Positions 37,101-49,100 of a DNA stretch of 64,000 nt are shown here, piece after piece. The notes beneath the pieces are model-generated. The model had not been told where the DNA came from and searched no databases. It saw only the letters and a program-made list of their open reading frames with translations. Where the stretch lies: contig CAJNDS010002301.1 of the NCBI GenBank assembly GCA_905221605.1, positions 1,406,692-1,470,691 on the forward strand, in the 5' to 3' direction. The DNA is from Symbiodinium natans. Taxonomy: Eukaryota > Sar > Dinophyceae > Suessiales > Symbiodiniaceae. Within the stretch, counting starts at the first letter, position 1, and each line of letters opens with the position of its first letter. The translations under genes and the position numbers were made by a program.

Positions 37101-40100
37101 ACTGGGTCGAGGATCCCATCCTTCTCCGTGTCTTCCAGGACGTCTTCCTCGACACTTTCCAAGTCCTCGGTGTTCTTTGCTCGCTTCGTCCATGGACTCG
37201 AAAAGTACCTGATCCATACCTGTCGTCGTCTGCGGCACCTTTGCGCTTGCTTGTGGATGGGGCTTTGCGTTCTTGGCAGGTGCATGCTGTCGAGGACATG
37301 CGCCTGATGGGCCACAGTCAACTTCATGCTCCCGTCGACGAGGCCGACTGGCACATCCATTGCTTCGGCTACCGCACCGGCGACGCCGATGTGGATCGGC
37401 CCACTGCTTCCTCTTCTGCAGCTGCGCGGCCTCGGTCGGCGCAGCCGGCGGCCCCCTTCGTGCCGGAAAGAAAAGAGGATGAGGAGAAGCTGGCGGCCCC
37501 TGGTGACGACGACTCTCTGGAGGAGACTTTCGACGCCGTGCGACCAGAGGCCGAAGGAGATCCAGCCAGCAGAAATGAAGAAGGCAAGATCCTGAAGCCC
37601 CTCTTTGACTTTCGGAAGGTGTATCGCAGACTGGCTGATGATGGATTGGTGAGCAGCGACCCCCTGACAGCCAAACGACTTCTTCTTGGTCTACATGAGA
37701 GGTTCTACCACGCGCCGATTACGGACATGAAGAACATGTTGCTTCGAGCTGGATTGTCTTCGGCTCTGTTTCCTCTGGCTGAAGAAGCGGTGATGAACTG
37801 CAGCATCTGTCGAAAGCATGTGAGGCTTCCAAACAGACCACAAGTGAAAATTGGATCAAATGCTGCAGCCTTCAACATGAGAGTGCAGATCGACCTCTAC
37901 ATGTACAAGGAGACCTGGATTCTGCTCATGGTTGACGAAGCCACAAGGTACAAGGCGGCAGCGGCAGTGAAGTCGCGAGAGCTTGGAGAACTACTTGGAA
38001 AACTTCTGGACCACTGGTTCTTCACCTTCGGCCCGCCGCAACAGCTTGTGATGGACCAAGAGTCAAGCCTGATGAGTCATGAAGCAGGACGAGAACTAGA
38101 GCGGTTCCATGTGTCACGCATTCCGAAGGGAACAACTTCTGGGCCAGCTGGCAAGCAACACACCGGCACCGGGCTAGTTGAACGTCATGTGGGCCTGATG
38201 GAGATCACCATGCAGAAGCTGGAAGCCGAACTTAATCGTCAAGGCATCCAGATTGAACCGCATGACCTCGCCCGAGAAGCAGCCATGGCCCACAACCAGT
38301 CTCTCAACTATGGCGGCGCAACGCCAAGCATGGCAGTTTTTGGAGTGCTGCCTCGCCCCTTCTACCAGGAAGACAGCGAGACCATCACGGCAGTGGCTGG
38401 CGCCTTGCAGACCGACGTCACACCCTTCGAAAAGGCCCTTCGCATTCGACAGCTAGCAATGAGCATGGTGCATAAGGCGGTGGCTGAGGACAGAATCGCC
38501 CGAGCCAACAGGACCAGGCCCCATAACCTGGACGTTGGAACGATGGTCCCCGGAACGTCTAGAGTGGACTTCCACCGAGAGGTCGCTGGCGATGTTGGAT
38601 GGCGAGGGCCCGCTACGCTGCTCAAGTTGAACCGAGAAGAGGGCTCAGCCATTCTGGAGTTCCAAGGTCGTCCCTACTTGGTGAGCTTCAGACATATACG
38701 GCCTCACCAAGCAGGAGTCTTCGTCAGTATGACTACCATCCAGATGGACAGCTTCCAGTGGTTGAAGAACGTCATCGAGCATGGCCCCCTCTACAAGGTC
38801 ACAACGATTGGATGGGTGCCTCAGACAAAGAACAACGTGACGACGTGGACTCGGGCATCCTCAGAATCCCTGGCGTATGGCGAAGCATGGTCAAGGGTGT
38901 CATCTCTTGGAAAGGCCTTGACCACCCGCAATATCGGAGGCGCTATGATGGGCCAAGGCATTAAAACCTTGCATCCTCCACGCCAGTCAGTCGGGATTCT
39001 GCTCATGTGGAAGCAAGGGGACACGGGGTACAGCAGCTACGAGCACAACAACGACGACCCGCTGACCATGAAGAAGATCACATCAATACCCACAGAGAAG
39101 CTTGTGGTTCTCTACATCTTCTGCTACGTGTTCCCAGAGTACGAGATTGTGCCAAAGTTGAAGGTGGTTCCCCCTGAAGGAGAGCAAGTAAAGGCTATGG
39201 AAGTCGACGATGCAGGAACCAATGCTGGAGCAGCGTCTTCCTCTTCGCCGCAATCTTCGTCTCCTTCCTCAGGAGGAACTGCGCTGCCGGCATCATCTGT
39301 GCCACCTGCCGACATGGACGTGGATGTCCAGGGCCACAAGCGAAAGGGTCTCGATAGCAGAACAGTCACCATTGCTCCAGAGACGAAAAAAAGCAAGCTG
39401 GACACGTACCTGGACATGGCCCGGTCTGAGAAGGTCCACACAGTGTCCCAGCACAACTGGCTGAACATCTACGAGTTGATGTCCAGAAAGCAGCTTCACT
39501 CCACAGAGTACCCCATGAGTTGGCTGTTGGAGGACAACAACCATCTCACGGCGCAGTGGGATATTTACATGAGCCGGAACTACTCCGACCTGGTCAATGA
39601 TGAGTCAGCTCAGTGGGGCAGCAAACAAACGCAGGCCTACGTGACATCGACTTCCTCAGCGGGACCTTCTCTTCGTGTCAGCCAGTACCTCTTCACGTGG
39701 CCGGGCAGAACCAGCCAAGAGCTGCTAGTCGACATGAACACTTGCAAGATATACAAGGTCGACGAGGAGACGGACAACCTGACAGAGCAGGAATGCTACG
39801 ACGTCTGGGACCAGGTCGACAGCGCCGACGAAGCAGAGATCAAGCAGTTTGTGGACACCAAGTGCTTCTCTAAGATCCACGTGAATGCGCTGACAGACGG
39901 CATGGTGGTCGTCGACTGCGTGTGGGTCCGAAAGTGGAAACGCCAGCCCGATGGCACACGCAAGGTTAAGTCAAGGATGTGTGCCCGGGGCTGTTTCGAC
40001 AAGCAGAAGGACATGTTGTCGACTCGGAGCACCACAGCAACGCGGCTGAGTCAGCGCATCCTCTTGAGCACTGCGGCCAACGAGGGCTTCGACGTGGAAT

Positions 40101-43100
40101 CCTGGGATGTTTCTGGGGCATTCTTGAAGGGCCTCAGCTTCGAGAAGATCCAGGAGATGCTGAAGTCAAAAGGCATCAAAGCTCCCACGAGGAAGGTCGC
40201 AGTCGTGGTTCCGATGAACGTGTGGAGGCACTTGGCTAAGTTCGACAAAGCGTTTGATGTTCGGGAAGACCAAGTGGGTTCCTACTTGCTGCTCTGCAAC
40301 AAGCCCATCTATGGTCTCTCAGATGCTCCACTGGCCTGGCAGCTGTGCCTCCATGCTCACTTCGAGGCACAAGGAGGCGTGGCTAGTCTCTTGGACGAGA
40401 ACCTCTTCAAGTGGAGCGAGAAGACATCTGGCAGAGTGCTCGGTCTTACCACAACACATGTTGACGACTGCGGCGCTGGCGGAAAGTCAACGTGGCTAAA
40501 GCAGCAGCTGGAGGCATTGGTCAACGCCTTCGGAAAGGTCACTCGCCAGACACTTCCATTTGTGCATTGCGGTGTTCTGTACTCGCGGATACCTGATGGC
40601 TTCAGCATGACTCAGGATGCTTTCTGCGAGAAGTTGAAGCCCGTGGACGTGCCTGGACACAAGAAGGACGACGAGGCCTTGTGTCCCTCAGAGGTGACAG
40701 CTTTTCGGTCCATTTTGGGCGGCTTGCTTTGGCTGACGGCTACAAGACTGGACTTGGTGGCCGACGTGTGCATTTTGCAGGCGCAAGTGACACGAGCGAA
40801 AATCGTGCACCTGAGACAGGCCAACAACGTGGTTCAGCGTGCGAAAAAGGAGCTGGGCCAGAACCTAGGTCTCCACTACAGGAAGTTAGTTCCACCTCTA
40901 CGTCTTGCCAGCATTCATGATTCAAGCGCAGCTGGCAACGTTCGCAACTACGCACAAGAAGGAGTTCTCGTTCTCCTCTGTGAATTAAGATCGTCTTCAT
41001 TTCGATCCTGGCGAAGAACACACGCTCGAGGACCGCGAGACAAAGCTCATGGGTGGACGATCCCACATCCTGTGGGCTCATGGTGCCAAGGCGAAGCGCA
41101 TCAGCTACAGCACGAGTCATGCAGAGACTCTAGCAGCGATCAGCGGCTTGGAGGCCAGCACCATGGTATCCATCAGACTGGCCGAACTCCTGTACGTGGT
41201 CAAGAAGCCCACTATCCAAGGATTGGTGGCGTTGCAAGAACGTGGAGTTCCCGAGCTTCCGGTCGACGACTACACCGACTGCAAGGACTTCTTCGAGCTT
41301 GCGTCGGGCGACAAGTCGGTGGCGCAGGACAAGAACCAGCGGCTGTACATCATGGCTTTCCGCGAGGCAAGGCTCCAAGGCCGACTCCGGTGGATCGTTC
41401 TGACCCCAACGGAATCCATGACGGCGGACGGCCTCACCAAGAGCATGATTGCGCCGCCACTCATGAAGCTCTTGAGCACCGGCACCGTGCAGTTCGCTAA
41501 CGCTGGAAAGCACCACATGGTTCTCAGAACCCTTCCTTCGATGGACGAAGTTTCTGACGACCTCTTTGACATGACAGATGCCGAGATCAGATCTGCTCGC
41601 TTCGTGGCATCAAGTATGTTCTGCGGCGTAACTTGGAAGCGCTCCACATGCTACCTGGCCATGTTTGCCACCATTGCCGCGCCAACATCGGCTACTTCCA
41701 CGAGCTCTACGACGACCTCTACGTCAGCGACTACGGCGTCTCTCTGGGAAGAGGACTGGTCATGGCTGGTCACTTTGGCAGGCATCGTTCTGGCTACGGA
41801 ATGGATGCTGTATGGCGTGGCTCGCTACTACCTCAGCGGCATCTTCTCATGGTTTCGAACCATCTCGACGTCGTCCACTTCAACCAGTTCTACGGGTACA
41901 GCAAGACCAACGACATCGTCTTCTACACGACCGCCTACTACGTCTACAAGTTGCCAAACGCTGGATCGCAGGACTGGGTGCCAATTCACCGACGAGGAGG
42001 TGCATGAGATCGCCGCTCGCTTGGACTACGAAAACGGATGTCTTCGAGATCGCATTCAAGAGCTGGAGACGCTGTTGGAAAACGACCGGCAGTATGAGAG
42101 TCTTCAACAAGAAGAGGCACGTGCGCTGCGACATCGCATCAACGAGCTTCGACGAGATGCTCAAGAACATCGACAGCAGTGTCCACTGGGGCGCGAGATC
42201 TACATGACTGCTACGAACCGCGCCGACATGAAGTGGCATGCCAACCAGCAGTGTGTCCATATTCGTGGCAACGACCACAGGAAGTCATTTCGCCATTGCC
42301 TGACCTGTGCAGGAACTTAAGTCAGGAATGTGAGCGGAGTGAACTTCTGCAGCACTGTCAAGTACCTTGAGTCACATGTGCATACCGAAGCGCGCTTGGG
42401 CCCAGTGAAAGATCGATTGTCTAAGTGGTCTTTCTAGCAGAGATCCCCCTACAAAGAACAAAACAACAACCTTTGGTCTCTTCAGGGGGCTTGCCGGGCT
42501 TGTATCTTGACACCGGCTACGGCCCTACACCGTCAGACTCCACCACTTTTGTGGAGGTGCCTAACTTCCTTCCTCATGGTAGCCTAGCCCCCCCCCCCCC
42601 CCCCCTCCTAAACCCTAAACCCTAAACCCCAAACCCTAAACCCTAAACCCAAAATCGCATTGGGTCTTTGGGCTTCCGGGCTTCTCGGACAGAGCGCCTG
42701 AGGTGCCGATGAGGTGATAGCCCTGATTGACGAGCAGATCGTGGTGACCCAGGCGCTTGGGTTTAGGGTTAGGGTTAGGGTTAGGGTTTAGGGTTTAGGG
42801 TTTAGGGTTTAGGGTTTAGGGTTTAGGGTTTAGGGTTTAGGGTTTAGGGTTTAGTGTTTACGCTTTAGGGTTTAGGGTTTAGGGTTTATAAGGGTTTAGG
42901 GCGTATAGGTTTAACCTTTTGGGTTATATATACATATATAGATATATATGTATATGATCCGATTACAGTTACAAATACACGGTTAACCTTTTTTGGGCTA
43001 GGGTATTCAGCCCCTGAGTTGGGGTTTAGGGAACCCCCCCTCCCGGAGAGTAGTCTGGCTTCCAAGGGCCCGTGGACTGTTGAAGGTCCTTTATCCAAGG

Positions 43101-46100
43101 CCCCCCCCTTCTGTGAAGGCATTTGCGAGGGGGCATGTGCCTTTTGGAACAATGAACCCTTAAATTCGGGGTCGCCGACGAAGTGCAGAGATCGAATCGC
43201 CGAAGGCAGCTTTTACTATATCCCCCTTGGGAGTTATGTTCTTGTTCATGTAAAACCAAAAGAATATTAAACATATTTTTCTGTTAAGGTTCTAAGGGGA
43301 GTATAGTTTAGGGTTTCAGGGTAAGGCTTCACCTTACTTTGTGGGGCCTCCCGCCTCCCAAGGCCATGCAGTTCTCTCCCTTCAACAAGCCCTTCAAGGA
43401 TGCAATCGACGCCAAAGCCTCAGGAACCACCACAGTTTTTTGTTCCATTTGGGAGTTTCCGAAATTTGGGGGCATTTTTTTTGGGGTCCATATTTAAGGG
43501 GATTCTACTACTTGGGGGGGATCTATATTGGGGTCCCCTATTTTCGTAGAACCCCATTTCAGGAGTGGAGAGTCCCCACCATCACTTCTTGCCTGACTGG
43601 CCAGGCGCAGGCCCGAACCTTCAATCCCCTTTCAGCTGGACAAGTGCAATCCCTTAACCCCTAATCAGCCCCCCCTAAGCCCAAACCCTAAAACCCCTAA
43701 ACCCCTAAACCTCAAAGACCGAAGCCCCTGAGCCCCTAAGCGAAAAAAAAACTCCTACAACCCTACACCTAAACCAAGGAGTGGGCCGAGAAGCTCCTCT
43801 ACATGTCCGAGTGCCTGGATGGCTGGCTCAAGGTGCAGCGTGTCCGGGGCTGAGCTCGGAGGGCTCCAGGGCTTGGGGTCTATAGGGGTTTATAAGGGTT
43901 CAGAAGGGTTTGTAGCAGGGTTTGTACGGGTTTTATAAAGGTCCATAAGTGTTTGCAACGGTTTGTAAGGGTTTATAGGGGTTCATAAGTGTTCATAAAC
44001 GGCTACTCGTATCAGGGTTTAGGGGTTTGTGTTTGGGGATACGGGGGTGTCACAGTTTTTTGGGGTTTAGGGGTTGCTTTCACAGGGTTTTGGGGGTAAG
44101 GAGGTTTAGGGTTCAGGGTGTTAAACAGGGTTGAGTCGTGCATAATTAACACCCTGAACTCCTGTAGCTATAGGCCATAGCCCAGTTCTCTATGCGCGCT
44201 TCAGCACGTAGTCCTGAGAGACTGGGCCGATCTCCTCGAGGCATGGATGTACCTGCAGCCAATCTTCGATTCGCCAGACATCATGAAGCAGCTGCCAACG
44301 GAAGGCATGCACCTCTCCTTTTCAGGGTTACTAAGAATGCCCCTAAACCCTGAACCCTAACCCCAAACCCGAAACCCGATAGTAGGAAAGGGTACTATTT
44401 GGGGTGGGGGGGGGGGGGGAGGTTACTTTTTGGATCCTCCAAGGTGCCGGTGACTTCTTGAGACTCTGTGTGTGTGTGTGCGCGACGTCAAGTAAGCCAC
44501 CTGGGACAGGCCACAAGAGGTTCAGTGGGACTGGGGCTTAGGGTCTAGGGTTTAGGGTACAAACTCCAGCATCATGTAGTCACGTGTAGTGTAGAAACCT
44601 CAAGAGATCGCAAGAGCCTCCGTGTCCTTGGAGGTTCAGGGTACTTATAACCTCAAGTATAACTGTACTTAAAAGCCCCCTAAGTCCCCTTCTTAGGTTA
44701 GAAGTAGACTTATAAGTAGGGTTATACCCTAAACCCGAAAACCCAAACCCTATAAGTACCCATGAACCTCCAAGTCGTGGAAGAGAGGCAAGAAGTTCCG
44801 CCTGGTCGACAGCAAGTGGCGGCAGGCCGCAGCTCAAACAGGATGCAAAAGTCCTATGAAAGCCGGTTTAGGGTTTAGGGTTGAATGTTGGGGTAAGGTT
44901 TAAGGTGTGGGGTTTAGGGTTTAAGGTTGAATCTTGGGGTCCCATTGGGGTTTAGGGTTTAGGGTTGAATGCTGGGACCTTTCCAGGAGTGTCGGGTTGA
45001 GACTTTCATGTCTAGCTCGTGTCAATGAGGCGTTTGGTCCATCTAGGGTTTAGGGTTTAGGGTTTAGGGTTTAGGGTTTAGGGTTTAGGGTTTAGGGTTC
45101 AGGGTAGATTGCGAGTACCCCTAAAACTATATTAATCCACTTTTCTATAGGGGTCCCAGAAGTAACCATGAAGGTCAATCCCCCTCTACCCCAAATCCTT
45201 AGCCCTAAGCCCCTAGCCTCACAACCCCTCAACCCGAACCTCACGCAAAGCCGAAACGCCTCGACCCCTAATGAAAGAAGCAAAACTTTAGCACCCTAAA
45301 CCCTAAACCCTAAACCCTAAACCCTAAATCCTAAATCCTAAACTAAACCCTAAATCCTAAACCCTAAACCCTAAACCCAAGACCCAAAAACCCTAAACCC
45401 TAAACCCTAAACCCTCCATTCTGTTCAGACCATGGCGCGTCTGCACCAGAACTCTGCGGCCCTGCAAGCTTGCTCTATGGCCGGGACCCCGGCGTTTCTT
45501 TGGGGATTTAGGGATATTTAGGGTTCAGGGTTTAAGGTTTAAGGTTTAGGGTTTAGGGCTCTTTTAGGGATATTTTGGGGGGTTTAGGGGTTTGAGTAGG
45601 GGTTGTAGTAGAGGTTTTTGTTAGGGGCTTTAGCAGGTGTTTCAATCGGATTTTTAGTAGGGGGCTTCGGGAGCTGTAGAGGGTTGAGGGTCGAGGGGTT
45701 TTAGGTGTCTCGGGCTTAGTATAAGGCCTTAGGGTTCTCTGGGGGGGGGGGGGGCTTCAGGGTTACCAGGGCTTAAGTAAGCCGTTGGGATATCTTTTTC
45801 ATTTTCCCCTATTGGGTGTTAAGAGGATCATGTTATTCTGAACATGTTTCAGAGGGTTTTATGGGCCCTGCCCAGGGGTTTAGGTGTATGTTGCCTTTTG
45901 GATTTGTAATCTCTTACGAACCCCACGACGCCCAAAGCAGTGCAGCGTTTTGCTCCGAGGGATGCTCGGAAGCTTAGAGCTTCGGGGGTATTTAGTTTAG
46001 GGTTTAGGGTTTAGGGTTTAGGGTTTAGGGTTTAGGGTTTAGGGTTTAGGGTTTAGGGTTTAGGGTTTAGGGTTTAGGGTTTAGGGTTTAGGGTTTAGGG

Positions 46101-49100
46101 TTTAGGGTTTAGGGTTTAGGGTTTAGGGGTTTGGGTTTCAGGAAGGAGGGATCGGGAGCCTGTAGCACAGGACTTCGGGGCTGAGAGGGTGTTGCGGAGA
46201 GGCTCCGACCCCTGCCCAGAAACCTTCTGATCTTTAGGCCCCAAAGCCCTAAGACCTACTAAGCTCTAAAGGCAAGGAGCAAATCCTTTCAGCTAGGGTT
46301 CTGGGATGATCACGCAATGCCCATCACATTAATATGCAACACGTAGAAAAGCATCTGATAGCAAGGTTAAAGATCTCACCAACAACTCAGAGTCATTACA
46401 GAATCCCAGACAGTCCACTCTTACTTGGGCCGTGCTATGTAGCAGAGTTCTGCATCAACCTAGGTTTGAATAACAGGCAGCAGATATCCGCCACAAAAAC
46501 CTTGGGATCATCTTTGAAGAGATCGATGGCGGCTGCGGCTGAGACGACCGAGGCACCGTCGGATGCCCGTACTACGGAGGCAGCTACCAGCAGTGCTCCG
46601 GCGCCGAGGGAGCCGATGATCAAGGAGGAGGGGGTGCGCGAGAAGCTGAGACTCTATCGCAAGCAGGTGGTGACGGAGAGTTTGGGAGAGTATGGACCGA
46701 TGCTCGACGACTTTTTCGGAGGCGAGTTCACGATGGAGTTTATCAGCCACGGCGCGTGCTTCGATGCCTGGCGTGCGCGCAACGCGAAGGGTGCAGACTT
46801 CCTGCTGCGCATCCCACGCTTGGGCCTGCGCCCGGACGGTGCCATGCAGGACTACCAGAAGTCGGCGACGGAACTGCGAAGGGACGTGGCTGTGCTGCCC
46901 TTGGTCGGCGGCGACGCGGAGGATCAAGTGCGATCCCAGCATGGCGTTCGCATTGCGCCGCAGAAGTTGTGCAGCGTCGTCTTCGACGAGGAGGGCAGCT
47001 TCTGTTTCGGCGTCTACGAATGGACCAAGGGTCGGGCGATGGACACATTTCGCGCGGGTGCATTCTACGACGCGTTGATGGACGGCAACCGTGTGGCGAT
47101 GGCGCGTATGCTGGCCGTGGTTCACACCATGGAGTCGCGCCTCAGCGAGGATCCAGCCTGGCCGGCGCTGGTCGAATCGGCCCAGAACCGCACCGAGGAG
47201 CTGATGGATGTGTGCACGGAGCAGATACTGCACTACATCCTTTCCAGCTGTGTTAAACGCAAGGGCGAAGGACGTGGTCGTCTACAGGCCCTAGCGTTGG
47301 AGACGAGTGCGGATGAGCGCTCGCCGATGTTCCGGGCCGTGCTTGACAAAATCGAGTTCGAAGTCTTGGAGGCGTTGAAAACGCAACGCTACCTTCCGCA
47401 TTCCGACCGTCCGAGGCGCGCGGATGGCAGCCCAGCGCTGCGACGCGGGGAGATTGCCCTCGGCCACTGTGACGTGGGCGCCAAGCACTGGATCGCTTCC
47501 GAGGTGGAGGAGGGCGACGAAGGAGTGCTGGACGATGAGTCCGGGGTGAAGTACCGTATCTCTGGTCTGATAGACTGGAACGACCTCGGCTTCGTCGATG
47601 TCGCGCTCGACTTCCGCAGCTTGTGGCATCCGTGCGCCAATGTGCAGGGCTGGGAGGACGCGGACTTCGTGCCGGAGTGGCCGTTTATCGATGAATACCT
47701 GAGCCTGCGCTACACTTTAGACCCGGCCTCGAAGATGGGCGCCGACTGCCTGGCCCAGCTGAAGCACCGAGCCAACGTGTATGGCTTTATGTCTCTGAAG
47801 GCCGGCCTCTCTGTCGGACCATTCAATGTGGCCGCCAAGTCTGTCCTGAAATCATTGGAGGCTATTCTAGCAAGCTCGCATCAAAATCGACTTGATGTCA
47901 AGCTATGTGTATCCATCGGTCCATGGGCGTTTAGTAGTGAAGCATGATGAAGCTGTAGTTTCGGCAAGGCGAATGTTGCTTCTGGAGCCTGGAGAGTTCT
48001 ACACTCGCATAGAAGTCAGCTGACCTAAGCCGTGTAAGGCTCGCAATGGAAGTGCAGTTTGTCTCATTAGGCATGTGGCCAAGATCAGGAGCATTGCACT
48101 TGTGGTGTTCATGCTCTTGGGTGAAGTGTCTTCAGAAGGCTTTCCTGGAGTTGAAACTTGACTTGGTGTGTGTTTTCCACTGCAGCCGTCAGACCCCAGA
48201 CCCCTGAACCCTAATCCCTGAAGCCCCTGAGCCCTCCATTTAGCCCCTAGCCCTAAACATCTTAACTCCAACATTGGGCTGAGCATATTGATATGACCGC
48301 CATGGACCCATCTTTGGGAGGGGTTTGGGGTAACAAACCCTAGGCCTAAATCCTAAACCCTAAACCGCATGGACCCCAAACCCCAAGCCCTGATCCACGC
48401 GAAACGAGACGCCGAGGAAGGGCTCCTGGAGATCTGGAACAACGCCAACGCAGACTTGGACATGGTCCAGAAAGGCTGCAGTAGATCCGGGGGTTTAGGG
48501 TTTATACGGGTTTATAAACCCTATAGGGTTTAGGGTTTATAGGGTTAAGGGTTTCGGGTTTAGGGTTTAGGGTGGGGGGCATTCGGGGGTACTGCAAAAA
48601 CCCTAAACCCCAAAAACCCTACTCAACCCTAAACCCTAAACCCCTTTTTGCACTTGTTGCGTTCATCGGCCAAAAGGGTAACCTTATGATACTATGGTTA
48701 CTGGGCTACTAAGGTAAGGAGGTCACGCTGGGTATGGGGTCCTGCAGGGTCGAGGCCGGTAGGGTTCACATTCGGGGATTAAGGCTATGAGCTCTTTGGG
48801 TATATATATATATACATATATATATATACATATATATATATACATATATATATATACATATATATATACATATCTATATATATATATATATTTTTTTTAC
48901 ATATGTATATGTGCAGGGTTAGGTTGGCTGGGCAGTGTGGGCATGTGGCTTTAGGGACCATGCCTTGATAGACCAGGCCTCGACGACTACTTGGAGACCA
49001 AGCGAGGCGCCTTCGCACGCTTCTACTTCCTGTCCAACGCGTGCGCCTGAGTATTCAGCCCTGGCTGGGTGGTGAGCTGGGCCTCCTACACTTGGAGGTT

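Larger units (their letters stand above)
32662..42426 (+). mobile_element. Ty1/copia-like LTR retrotransposon, 9,765 bp
   Basis: Identical 89-bp direct repeats at both ends, a 5-bp target duplication GGTCT outside them, a primer binding site right after the left repeat, and internal coding in the order gag zinc knuckle, protease, integrase, reverse transcriptase, RNase H. Integrase before reverse transcriptase places it in Ty1/copia (Pseudoviridae-like organisation). Coding capacity of about 3,050 residues is roughly twice that of a usual copia element, because of extra domains between protease and integrase and after RNase H. It sits in an intron of the dynein gene in the same orientation. 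Identical LTRs suggest a recent insertion; a frameshift in RNase H suggests this copy may not be autonomous. Confidence 0.95.

Noticed and set aside
36347-37360. 337-codon minus-strand ORF
   Set aside because: It is a shadow of the Pol frame in GC-rich coding DNA, with no domain of its own.
41000-41500. C-terminal part of the main Pol ORF as a protein
   Set aside because: It is an out-of-frame reading of RNase H; the catalytic residues are in the +1 frame.
46508-47233. 241-codon minus-strand ORF over the kinase gene
   Set aside because: Shadow frame of the APH-like gene, which has recognisable motifs on the plus strand.
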